This document shows positions 1-7,587 of a stretch of DNA of 39,212 bases, one piece after another. The first letter of the stretch is position 1; each line of letters begins with the position of its first letter. This stretch comes from Enhygromyxa salina (GTDB lineage Bacteria > Myxococcota_A > Polyangia > Nannocystales > Nannocystaceae). The notes below the pieces were generated by a model. It searched no databases and was not told the origin of the DNA. It worked only from the letters and a program-made list of their open reading frames with translations. A program made the position numbers and the translations under genes. The stretch spans positions 1 to 39,212 of the forward strand of contig NZ_PVNL01000022.1 in NCBI RefSeq assembly GCF_002994635.1, read 5' to 3'.

Positions 1-105
1 GGGGGCGGGCTCCGACGGGCCCGCTCGCTCCTCCGGCTCTTTGGGCTTGGTTCCGCAAGCCGAGACGGCGAGGAGGACAACCGCGGCTGCGATGACCCCT
101 CGCAT
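1..105 (-). CDS. Lipoprotein, N-terminal fragment (runs off the window)
   Basis: The minus strand reads from an ATG at 105 to the window edge without a stop, giving 35 residues. It starts Met-Arg, has a hydrophobic stretch (VIAAAVVLLAV) and then a lipobox-like VSAC followed by a polar segment rich in Lys, Glu and Pro. This is a type II (lipoprotein) signal peptide, so the mature protein would be lipid-anchored through Cys17. The rest of the gene lies outside the window and its function cannot be told. The start is 201 bp downstream of the stop of the next minus-strand gene, with a hairpin in between, so it probably has its own transcript. Confidence 0.6.
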   Translation of the reverse strand, partial: MRGVIAAAVVLLAVSACGTKPKEPEERAGPSEPAP

Positions 106-288
106 TTTTCCAACCGATCGCTTTGCTGGCGCTTCGACGGCTTGCACGCCGCCATTATACCTCGGCCACATGGGCCCCAACAAAAATCAGGTGAGGTCCG
201 TGCAAGTCACCCGGGGGAGCCCACCGCCACCTCGGCCGAAGGTAGCGCAGCCCAACACGCAGCGGCGAGGAACGCCCAGACCAAGCTC

Positions 289-306
289 AGCACGGGAAAC
301 CGTGCT
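289..306 (-). terminator. Stem-loop directly after the stop of the 307-950 gene
   Basis: A perfect 7-bp stem (AGCACGG paired with CCGTGCT) closes a 4-nt loop (GAAA on plus, TTTC on minus). On the minus strand it begins right after the TAG at 307-309. There is no T-run, so intrinsic termination is plausible but not certain. Confidence 0.45.
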
Positions 307-950
307 CTACCGCAGCCAGATCTCGAGGCCGTTGCCACAGTGGCCGTCCGCCGCGTCGTCGTGCCACGCGTTGTTGTTCTGGTTCTGCGTGCAGCTGCAC
401 ACGCCGCTGAACGGTGCAGACAAGTCCTCGTTGAGCCGCATGTGCAGGTCGCAGGAACTCGTATAGCCGTAGTCAGACAGGCTCATGCCGCCGATCGAGG
501 TCAACCCATACACCAGAATCGCCCCGTCCGTGCAGTTCAGCACCAACTCTGGGTCTTCGCGCACAGGCGTGGCCGCGTGGGCGTCTTGGCTAAACCACGA
601 GAACGCCTCGCCGTCGACCCCTTGAACCAGGTCCGCGGTCTGCTCGGAGTCGTCTTCGGCGGTCACGGTGAACCGGGCCGTCGTCATGTCCGGGAGGCAG
701 TCGTCGGTGATCATCGTTGCCGTCGTCGCAGACTTCGTTGCCGGTCACCTGACCGTCACCGCAGATGTCGCCATCGCCATCGCCGTCACCGTCGCCGTCG
801 CCCGTGGGATCGCCGTCGCCATCGCCCGACGTCTCCATGGTCCCGCTCTCGTCGCTCCCCGCGGGCGTGTCATCGCCACACGCGGTGAAGACCAAGCAGC
901 AAGTCGATGAGAGCGTAAGCTTCGGAGATTTTGGTATGAGGATTTCGCAT
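307..950 (-). pseudogene. Cys-rich lipoprotein with GD linker, frameshifted
   Basis: The minus strand encodes a signal-like stretch ending in a lipobox (LVFTAC), a Gly-Asp linker, then CGDGQVTGNEVCDDGN, the hallmark of the DUF4215 / Myxococcus Cys-rich repeat. Right after that motif the frame is lost at about 707-715. The continuation (TDDCLPDMTTARF, through to IWLR and a TAG at 307) is in another frame and clearly belongs to the same protein. The AAC-to-ACC interval holds 7 nt where 6 or 9 are needed. The ATG at 950 is also out of frame with the lipobox; either a second shift lies near 885-895 or translation starts at an upstream GTG. The role would be that of a surface lipoprotein of unknown function. 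It may be a decayed gene or carry sequence errors. Confidence 0.6.
767..825 (-). repeat. Gly-Asp codon repeat (linker of the 307-950 lipoprotein)
   Basis: A short 6-bp-periodic run of GGC/GAC codons on the minus strand encodes GDGDGDP-like residues between the lipobox and the DUF4215 motif. Confidence 0.75.
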
Positions 951-1082
951 GGTAGGCGAGCCACTCGACCCGAGCAACCGCGTCGGCGCACCTTTAAACT
1001 AGTCGAGCACAGCTGCCCAGCCTACGGGCCAGGTAGACGAGACAGACACCGGCCTTCGCGAGTATCATCACACCCACCCTGC

Positions 1083-3638
1083 ATGTCACGGTATCTGTAC
1101 TTCGCCCCGCTCACCGACTTTCTCGCCGCAGTGGACACGGCCGAGCTGGTCTCCACGCTGACCACACGCCACGCGGAGCTGACCGACCGGCCCCCGAGCG
1201 ACGGAGAGGTCCAGTCGTGGCGGGTCTCGCTGCCGGCCATGGCCGATGTCCTGCGTGATCCAGTGTTTGCGACCGGCGAGGTGTTCGTCGAGCTGTTCAT
1301 GCCGCTCAACGGCCGACGCTGCGACGCCCTGTTGAGCGGCCGATCACCCGAGGGGCCCAGCGCGGTGATCGTCGAGCTCAAGCAGTGGTCATTCGTGAGC
1401 AAGTCGCACCTGCCCGAGCACGTGTACGCGGGGGGCCGCAATGTCCTGCACCCCTCGGTCCAGGTTGGCGACTATGTGGAGACCCTGCGCCACTTTCATA
1501 GCGCGTTCACGGGCTCGGGTGAGGCCATCTCGCTCGCGGGCGCGGCGTTCCTGCACGACCTGCGCCAGACCGGGGACAAGGCTGATCTGCACGACGACAT
1601 CGTGTTTGGCTCGGCGCCCCAGGACTTCCCGCTGTTCTACGCGCACCAGCACCGCTTGTTTGCAAAGTGGCTGGCAGACCGCCTGGTCCCGGGTCCGGGC
1701 AAGCCGGTCGCCGATCGCATCCGCCAGGGCGGCCCACTGCCAAGCCCCAAGCTGCTCGATCGGGTGGTGTCGTGCATCAAGGGCCAGCAAGACTGGCGCC
1801 TGCTCGACGAGCAGAAGACCGCGTACTTCTCCATTCGCCACGCCGTGCAGCTGGCCAAGGACACCGGGGACAAGCGCGTGTTCGTGGTCCGCGGCGGGCC
1901 GGGGACCGGCAAGAGCGTGCTGGCGATCCAGCTGTTGGCCAGCGCCGCCAGCCAGCACTGGCGGGTGGCTCACGCGACGGGATCGAAGGCGTTCTCGACC
2001 GTGCTGCAGGGCCGGACGCTCGCGTTCTCTCGCGACCTGATGAAGCGAATGCACAGCGTGAAGACCAAGAAGGCGCTGCCGGTCGGCGAGCTGTTCACGA
2101 CCTTCGCCGATGTCGCCAAGCTCGGCGCCCGCGACCCGGATCGGCTCGACCTCACGGTCTGCGACGAGGCCCATCGGCTGTGGAAGTTTCGTCGCATGAA
2201 ATACCCCAACGGCAAGGTCGAGTGGCTGAGCGAGACGTCGATGATCGATGAGGTCATCGCCGCGAGCCGGGTGACCGTGTTCTTTCTCGATGATGATCAG
2301 TCGGTTCGCGCGGGCGAGATCGGCCACTCACGCCTGATCCTCGAGCGCACCGCCGCGCTCGGCATTCCCCACGAAGTCCACGATCTCGACGCGCAGTTTC
2401 GCTGCGCTGGATCAAGTAGCTACATCCACTGGGTCGACGGCTTGCTGGAATTTCGCGCAGGTCTGGATCATGAGTGGCAAGCCGATCAGGTCTACGAGAC
2501 CAAGGTGTGGTCGGACATGCACGCAATGGACGCGCACCTGCGGGGCTTGGTCGAGCAGCGACGCAGCTGCCGGCTGCTGGCGGGCTACTGCTGGCGCTGG
2601 TCGAAGCCCGACGGCCTCGGCCAGCTGCCTCACGATCTTCAAGATCCGCGGTTTGGTAGCTGGTCCGGCGCGTGGATCGAGAAGACTGGCCAGCACACCA
2701 AGCCGCTCGAGAATCAGTACTATCGCTGGGCGACGCTCGACGACGCCTACGAGCAGGTCGGCAGCATCTATTCGGTGCAGGGCTTCGAGTTTGACGATGT
2801 TGGCCTGATCTGGGGCGACGATCTGGTCTGGCGCGAGGATCGGTGGATTGCGCAGATCGACCGCAACAAGGACAACGCGTTCAAGAAGGAGCTGCGGTCC
2901 AGCGGTACCGACCCAGTTCAGAAGCTGCGCAATGTCTACCGGGTGCTCATGACCCGGGGGATGCGCTCGACCCACCTGTTCATCCTCGACGACGAGACGC
3001 GGGCGCATATCCAGGCTTGCTTGGCGCCGCGGGTGCAGGCGCTGTCGGTGGCCTCGGGCGATCACACCCCGGCTTCGACGCCGCCGCCGGCCCGCCGACG
3101 GCTCGCGATCGTCGAGCCCGCGCCCCGTCGATTCAGCCCGATCGAGGTGAGCCCGGATCCCTCGGCGCCGTGGTCCAGCGGCGCGCCCGTGATGGACTTC
3201 CATGCGGCGGCGGGCGGCTTCAGCGGAGCGTGGCGCGATCTCATTGATCCAGCCGAGGCCGAGCAGTGGGTGACCTGGGCGGACGCGCCGAGCTTCTTTC
3301 CTGGTGAGTTCGTCGCCGAGGTCCGCGGCGACTCGATGACGCCGCAGATCCATGACGGCGACTGGTGCCTGTTCAAGCCCGCGCCGATCGAGCAAGCGAT
3401 TGGGCGTCCGGCGCTGGTGCGACTCGCGGACGCTGGACACGACGGGGGGCGGTTCACCGTCAAGATCGTCAGGGTCGAGTGGGCTCCGGGTCTCGGCGGT
3501 GAGCTGGTGCGCTCGGTCCTGGTGCTGGAGAGCCTCAACCCTGCGCATCCGCCGATGCGCTTCGCGGCGAGCGAGCAGGCCGAGGTCACTGTGTTGGCGG
3601 TCGTTCGTCGAATCTTGGGGCCGCGCGACAAAGCATGA
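1083..3638 (+). CDS. PD-(D/E)XK-like nuclease / DUF2075 helicase / S24 peptidase fusion
   Basis: An 851-residue protein with three recognisable parts. (1) Residues about 60-110 carry Asp81 and then Glu98-Leu-Lys100 after a hydrophobic strand, the layout of a PD-(D/E)XK nuclease core. (2) Residues about 260-640 match DUF2075, the Schlafen-group-3-like DNA/RNA helicases: Walker A GGPGTGKS (271-278), Walker B CDEAH (360-364), a LDDDQ motif, IYSVQGFEFD and a late arginine motif NVYRVLMTRG. (3) The C-terminal ~150 residues resemble peptidase S24: Ala710-Gly711 in HAAAGGF, Ser751 in GDSM and Lys794 in FTVKI fit the LexA/UmuD cleavage site and Ser-Lys dyad. The frame is open from further upstream, but the ATG at 1083 begins the family-like sequence (MSRYLYFAPL). 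It is divergent from the minus-strand lipoprotein gene. A defence or damage-response role is inferred. The nuclease part is the least certain. Confidence 0.85.
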   Translation: MSRYLYFAPLTDFLAAVDTAELVSTLTTRHAELTDRPPSDGEVQSWRVSLPAMADVLRDPVFATGEVFVELFMPLNGRRCDALLSGRSPEGPSAVIVELKQWSFVSKSHLPEHVYAGGRNVLHPSVQVGDYVETLRHFHSAFTGSGEAISLAGAAFLHDLRQTGDKADLHDDIVFGSAPQDFPLFYAHQHRLFAKWLADRLVPGPGKPVADRIRQGGPLPSPKLLDRVVSCIKGQQDWRLLDEQKTAYFSIRHAVQLAKDTGDKRVFVVRGGPGTGKSVLAIQLLASAASQHWRVAHATGSKAFSTVLQGRTLAFSRDLMKRMHSVKTKKALPVGELFTTFADVAKLGARDPDRLDLTVCDEAHRLWKFRRMKYPNGKVEWLSETSMIDEVIAASRVTVFFLDDDQSVRAGEIGHSRLILERTAALGIPHEVHDLDAQFRCAGSSSYIHWVDGLLEFRAGLDHEWQADQVYETKVWSDMHAMDAHLRGLVEQRRSCRLLAGYCWRWSKPDGLGQLPHDLQDPRFGSWSGAWIEKTGQHTKPLENQYYRWATLDDAYEQVGSIYSVQGFEFDDVGLIWGDDLVWREDRWIAQIDRNKDNAFKKELRSSGTDPVQKLRNVYRVLMTRGMRSTHLFILDDETRAHIQACLAPRVQALSVASGDHTPASTPPPARRRLAIVEPAPRRFSPIEVSPDPSAPWSSGAPVMDFHAAAGGFSGAWRDLIDPAEAEQWVTWADAPSFFPGEFVAEVRGDSMTPQIHDGDWCLFKPAPIEQAIGRPALVRLADAGHDGGRFTVKIVRVEWAPGLGGELVRSVLVLESLNPAHPPMRFAASEQAEVTVLAVVRRILGPRDKA

Positions 3639-3679
3639 ACGGCGGGCGCGCTCGAAGCTTCGCGGGCCCGCGGATAGGC

Positions 3680-3685
3680 TATGGT
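3680..3685 (+). promoter_or_regulatory. -10-like hexamer TATGGT, 8 nt before a GTG start
   Basis: TATGGT would place transcription start about 2 nt before the GTG at 3694. No Shine-Dalgarno sequence is seen, so the first transcript of the lipid operon may be leaderless. No good -35 is visible. Confidence 0.3.
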
Positions 3686-3693
3686 CGACGCGC

Positions 3694-3864
3694 GTGCGCA
3701 TCGTGATCGCAACCTCGCTCGGCACCCTCGCGGTGGTCGCCTGCACGCCGACGCCCGCGCGCGACGACGCCGACACCAGCGACACCAGCAGCGAGACCGA
3801 GACCGGCGACCCACCACACGCCTGCGAGATTCTGCGCCGCCACCTCGACCTGGTGTTCGAGTAG
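3694..3864 (+). CDS. Small lipoprotein, possibly truncated by an in-frame TAG
   Basis: From the GTG at 3694 the frame encodes a signal peptide (RIVIATSLGTLAVVAC) with a lipobox ending at Cys17, then a Thr/Asp/Ser-rich linker and CEILRRHLDLVFE before TAG at 3862-3864. The same frame stays open after the TAG for 43 more codons, containing three Cys (LCSND, RQCELD, RRSCEV). It ends at a TGA at 3994-3996 that overlaps the ATG of the next gene as ATGA, exactly like other junctions of this operon. That suggests the gene once ended at 3996 and the TAG is a nonsense change or an error. The product would be a small envelope lipoprotein of unknown role. Confidence 0.55.
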   Translation: MRIVIATSLGTLAVVACTPTPARDDADTSDTSSETETGDPPHACEILRRHLDLVFE

Positions 3865-3992
3865 CTTTGTTCCAACGACCACGCTGTGCGCCAGATCGCC
3901 CCCCGACAGTGTGAACTCGACCCGCTCGCGATTGCCGAACCCCGTCGCTCGTGTGAAGTTGGCTCGCCCGCTGTGAACGCGGCCGGACCACC

Positions 3993-5051
3993 ATGAGCGC
4001 ACTCGAGTCTCGAACAATATCTACGCCCAACCTCGACATGCACCTGTGGCTTGCGGGCTCACCGGACAAGCCCGCGGTGCTGCTGCTGCACGGCAACCTG
4101 TCGAGCGCGGTGTTCTTCGATCGCGTCCAGGCCGAGCTCGCGGCGGACTACTACGTGATCGCGCCGGACATGCGCGGCTACGGGCGCACGCAGGCCAAGC
4201 CCGTCGACGCGACCCGGGGCGTGCGCGACTTCTCGGACGACCTCGCGGGCTTGCTCGCCAGCCCCGAGCTCGGTCTCGCGGCGGACGCGAAGCTTCACGT
4301 GGTCGGTTGGTCCGCGGGCGGCAACGTGGCGATGCAGCTGGCGATCGATCACGGGCAGCGCGTGGCCTCGCTCGCGCTGATCAACCCAGGCTCCCCCTAT
4401 GGCTACGGTGGGACCAAGGGGGTCGATGGGACGCCCTGTTACGCGGACTTCGCGGGCTCGGGCGGGGGGAGTGCCAACCCGACATTCGTCGAGCTGCTCG
4501 CGGCCAAGGACACGGGCGCCGATCAACCGGTCTCGCCGCGCAACGTGATGAACAGCTTCTACTGGAAGCCGCCGTTTCGGCCCGAGCCGGAGGCCGAGGA
4601 GCGCTACCTCGCGGGGATGCTCGAGGTCGCGGTCAGGCCTGAAAACTACCCGGGCGACGCGACCGCTTCGCCGAATTGGCCGAATGTGGCGCCCGGCGTG
4701 ACGGGCATGAGCAACGCGCTGTCGCCCAAGTACCTGAATCAGTCCGGGATCGTGCAGCTACGCGAGAAGCCGCCGATCCTGTGGATCCGCGGAACCGACG
4801 ATCAGATCGTCTCCGACCGCTCGATGTTCGACTTTGGTGTGCTCGGCGAGCTGGGCGCGGTGCCCGGTTGGCCCGGCGCCGACGTGTACCCGGCCCAGCC
4901 AATGGTGGCGCAGACCCGCGCGGTGTTCGAGCGCTATGCGGCGGCTGGCGGCCGCTTCCATGAGCACGTGATCAACGACGCTGGACACGGGCCGCATATC
5001 GAGAAATACGATGAGTTCATGACCGCGCTGCAAGGATTCTTGGCGAACTGA
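3993..5051 (+). CDS. Alpha/beta-fold hydrolase
   Basis: A 352-residue alpha/beta hydrolase. LLLHGN (about 30-35) supplies the oxyanion-hole region. GWSAGG holds the nucleophile Ser107, Asp269 or Asp270 lies in RGTDDQ, and the catalytic His332 sits in NDAGHG near the C-terminus. No signal peptide is visible, so it should act in the cytoplasm on an ester or thioester; the substrate cannot be told. Its ATG overlaps the TGA of the preceding lipoprotein frame (ATGA), and its own TGA overlaps the next ATG (TGATG), so it sits in a translationally coupled lipid operon. A Ser nucleophile rules out the Asp-nucleophile haloalkane dehalogenase-like OleB type. Confidence 0.85.
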   Translation: MSALESRTISTPNLDMHLWLAGSPDKPAVLLLHGNLSSAVFFDRVQAELAADYYVIAPDMRGYGRTQAKPVDATRGVRDFSDDLAGLLASPELGLAADAKLHVVGWSAGGNVAMQLAIDHGQRVASLALINPGSPYGYGGTKGVDGTPCYADFAGSGGGSANPTFVELLAAKDTGADQPVSPRNVMNSFYWKPPFRPEPEAEERYLAGMLEVAVRPENYPGDATASPNWPNVAPGVTGMSNALSPKYLNQSGIVQLREKPPILWIRGTDDQIVSDRSMFDFGVLGELGAVPGWPGADVYPAQPMVAQTRAVFERYAAAGGRFHEHVINDAGHGPHIEKYDEFMTALQGFLAN

Positions 5052-6541
5052 TGCGACCACACGACTCAATGTTACATTTGTGCAAACCGGGACTTGGCTT
5101 GGGCGTTGGCCTGGGGCTTGCGCTGCTCGGATGTCCAGCCGCGGGTCCGGACGAGGGCGCCGACGCGACCGCCGAGACCGGCGACGGCGACGGTGATCCC
5201 GGCGACGGCGATCCCGGGGACGGCGATGGCGACCCCGGGGACGGGGACGGCGATCCCGGGGACGGCGATGGCGACCCCGGGGACGGGGACGGTGACGGCG
5301 ACGGGGACCTGTGCGACGACGGCGTGGTCCCCAACCTGACCTTCGAGCTTGGCTACGACCAGGCCGAGCATGGCTGGGTCCGCGCCGAGCGGTGGGTGAT
5401 CGACAGCCCGATCATCCCCGACGATCCCTTCTTCCCCGACGCGCGCAGCGAGCAGACCGATCAACAGCTCGAGTTCTATGGCTTCGAGCCGAACCCGTCG
5501 CCGGCCAGCTTCGTGCTGCAATTCGGCCCGGGCTGGGACACCGCGAGCGGCAATCCAGTGCTGTTGGTCCACGGCGCCGATGATCCGCCCGACCGCGCGT
5601 GGGCCAACCCGGGCGTCGATGGGCCCTACGGCTGCGGCGACATGGTCTGCCCGAGCGAGGGGCTGATGCAGGGTCTCGCGGCCGCCGACATCCCGGTCGT
5701 GGCGATCGCGTTTCCCAACAAGCAAGGCGACAACTTCATGTGGGCCGAGCAGATCCACGCGGCGATTCAGGTCATTCGCGAGCGAACCTGCGCCGAGCAA
5801 GTCGACGTGATCGCGTGGTCGAAGGGGACGGTCGCGGCCCGCATGTACGCGTCGAGCGTGAACGAGGACTGGGGCACGCCCTACGCCGACGACGTGCGAA
5901 AGCTGGTCTTGATCGGCGGCCCCAACCTGGGCATGGACTACGGCTTTCGCTATGGCAGCGGCAACAACACCACGGTGTGGCCGCCCGGCATGGCCCACGG
6001 GCCGACGGTGCACCACGAGCAGGTGGTTGGATTTCAGACCGTCGATTACAGCGAGCACGCAATCTACGACCACGGCGGCGGCTACTACTACCGCGGTCAG
6101 GCTCAGATGCTGGCGAGCTGGATCGACACCTATGATCTGACCTTCACCGCCAACAACGGGCTGGGGGCCTACGCGACGGTCGACACGCTCTCGACCTACT
6201 ACGGCGAGAGCATGTATCAGGGCACCTACGCGCGCGGGCTTGGTCTGGACTACGCCGTGGCCCAGGGCTCGCTGATCGAAGAGATCGTCGACGCGGGCAT
6301 CCCGGCCAGCATTCAGACGTACCTACTATGTGGTGAGGTCAGCGAGCAGGCGGACTACATCGTCGGGATCCCCAACGAGATCTCGGGGCCCAGCGACGGG
6401 GTGGTGTTCGTGCAGTCGTGCGCGGCGCCCGACGGGCTCGGACAGATCGGCGACATCGAGGTGCTCGACGGCATCAACCACCTCGAGCTCGGGTTCGAGA
6501 CGCTGGCGCAAGACACGATCATCGGGTGGCTCGCGCGGTGA
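5051..6541 (+). CDS. Secreted lipase-like lipoprotein with GD linker
   Basis: A 496-residue lipoprotein. The signal peptide ends in LALLGC and is followed by a long Gly-Asp-Pro linker up to about residue 85. The mature part has a lipase-type alpha/beta fold: LLVHGADD carries the oxyanion-hole His-Gly, AWSKG holds the nucleophile Ser257, and a late DGINHLELGF supplies a His. The W-S-K-G elbow resembles class 2 lipase / PGAP1-like enzymes that act on acylglycerols or esters. Several Cys (CGDMVC, one in ERTCAEQ, LLCGE) suggest disulfides outside the cytoplasm. The protein probably hydrolyses lipids at the cell surface, feeding the acyl-activating and condensing enzymes encoded downstream. Its TGA overlaps the GTG of the next gene. 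The exact substrate is unknown. Confidence 0.8.
   Translation: MRPHDSMLHLCKPGLGLGVGLGLALLGCPAAGPDEGADATAETGDGDGDPGDGDPGDGDGDPGDGDGDPGDGDGDPGDGDGDGDGDLCDDGVVPNLTFELGYDQAEHGWVRAERWVIDSPIIPDDPFFPDARSEQTDQQLEFYGFEPNPSPASFVLQFGPGWDTASGNPVLLVHGADDPPDRAWANPGVDGPYGCGDMVCPSEGLMQGLAAADIPVVAIAFPNKQGDNFMWAEQIHAAIQVIRERTCAEQVDVIAWSKGTVAARMYASSVNEDWGTPYADDVRKLVLIGGPNLGMDYGFRYGSGNNTTVWPPGMAHGPTVHHEQVVGFQTVDYSEHAIYDHGGGYYYRGQAQMLASWIDTYDLTFTANNGLGAYATVDTLSTYYGESMYQGTYARGLGLDYAVAQGSLIEEIVDAGIPASIQTYLLCGEVSEQADYIVGIPNEISGPSDGVVFVQSCAAPDGLGQIGDIEVLDGINHLELGFETLAQDTIIGWLAR
5181..5309 (+). repeat. Gly-Asp linker repeat with a perfect 42-bp tandem duplication
   Basis: The GD/GDP-encoding tract contains two identical adjacent 42-bp copies (5209-5250 and 5251-5292), that is, 14 codons duplicated without any mismatch. 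It points to recent slippage or unequal recombination. Confidence 0.9.
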
Positions 6542-7587
6542 CCCATGTTGGCGTGATGGCAGCGGGCGCGTACGTGCCCGCGAGCTCGATCAGCTCGGCC
6601 GAGATCGCCGCGCGGACGGGGATCCCCGAGGCGGTGATCCGCGAGAAGTTCGGCATTCATCAAAAGCCGGTCCCCGGCCCCGAGGATCACACCAACGCGA
6701 TGGGCCTGTGGGCGGCCCAAGACGCCGTCGCGCGGGCGGGCATCGACCCAGGCGAGATCGACCTGGTGCTGTGCACGACCGAGGAGTGGAAGGAGTACCC
6801 GCTGTGGACGGCGGGCATCAAGCTGGCCCACGATCTCGGGGCCACGCGAGCGTGGGCGATCGACGTGCAGCAGCGGTGCGGAACCACGATGGCGGCGATC
6901 GAGCTGGCGCGGGCGATGATCCTGAGCTCGCCGGGGATCGAGACCGTGTTGATCGCAGGCGGCTATCGCAACAGCGACTTCGTCGACCTCGAGAACCCGC
7001 GCGCGCGGTTCTTGATCAACCTCAGCGCGGGCGGCGGGGCGCTGATCCTTCGCAAGAACCACCATCGCAATCGCGTGCTCGGGACCGGCGTGATCACAGA
7101 CGGGAGCTTCTCGCTCGATGTGATCGTGCCAAGCGGCGGGACCGTGGATCCACGATTTGACGGCCCGATCGGCGCGGGCAGGCGGGCGCTCGACGTGCCC
7201 GACCCCGAGGGCATGCGCGCGCGGCTCGACAGCAAGTCGATGGCGAACTTCCTGGCGGTCGTCGACCAGGCGCTCGCGCGCAGTGAGCTGCCAGGTCGCG
7301 GGCCGCTGACGCGCGCGGACGTCGGCTTTGTCAACATTCTCCACATGAAGCGCTCCGCCCATCGCTATGTGCTGGGCGAGCTTGGCCTGCGCGAAGATCA
7401 GAGCTTTTACCTCGAAGACTACGGGCACATTGGCCAGCAAGATCAGCCGCTGGTGTGCATCGAAGCCGAGCGGCGCGGGCTCCTGCGCGACGGCGACGTC
7501 ATGGTCATGGTCGCGGCCGGGATCGGCTACGCATGGTCGGCGTCGGTGATCGCCTGGGGTCCCAACACGAACGAGACAGCATCATGA
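6538..7587 (+). CDS. 3-oxoacyl-ACP synthase III-like (KAS III / FabH fold) enzyme
   Basis: A 349-residue thiolase-fold condensing enzyme. The GTG at 6538 is chosen because it gives the family-type N-terminus (THVGVMAAGAYVP) and overlaps the preceding TGA as GTGA; the ATG at 6556 would cut into this strand. The active-site Cys114 lies in QQRCGTT, at the FabH Cys112 position. A His269 (NILHM) matches the FabH catalytic His. Where FabH has Asn (YGN), this protein has His297 in DYGHIGQQD, so the triad reads Cys-His-His. KAS III enzymes condense an acyl-CoA with malonyl-ACP or another acyl acceptor. With a ketoreductase and an acyl-CoA ligase next to it, a role in making a beta-keto or beta-hydroxy acyl product is likely. 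Acyl transfer without decarboxylation is the alternative. Confidence 0.85.
   Translation: MTHVGVMAAGAYVPASSISSAEIAARTGIPEAVIREKFGIHQKPVPGPEDHTNAMGLWAAQDAVARAGIDPGEIDLVLCTTEEWKEYPLWTAGIKLAHDLGATRAWAIDVQQRCGTTMAAIELARAMILSSPGIETVLIAGGYRNSDFVDLENPRARFLINLSAGGGALILRKNHHRNRVLGTGVITDGSFSLDVIVPSGGTVDPRFDGPIGAGRRALDVPDPEGMRARLDSKSMANFLAVVDQALARSELPGRGPLTRADVGFVNILHMKRSAHRYVLGELGLREDQSFYLEDYGHIGQQDQPLVCIEAERRGLLRDGDVMVMVAAGIGYAWSASVIAWGPNTNETAS

Noticed and set aside
106..288. Possible RNA gene or small protein in the first gap
   Set aside because: No tRNA-like fold, no good reading frame on either strand; only the terminator-like hairpin at its edge is supported.
765..1082. N-terminal extension of the DUF2075 fusion
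   Set aside because: The frame is open to 765, but its start is Ser/Pro repeats that are the antisense of the GD linker of the minus-strand lipoprotein. Family-like sequence begins at 1083.
5181..5309. CRISPR-like array in the GD tracts
   Set aside because: Repeats are codon-periodic, contiguous and in frame within a lipoprotein; there are no spacers.
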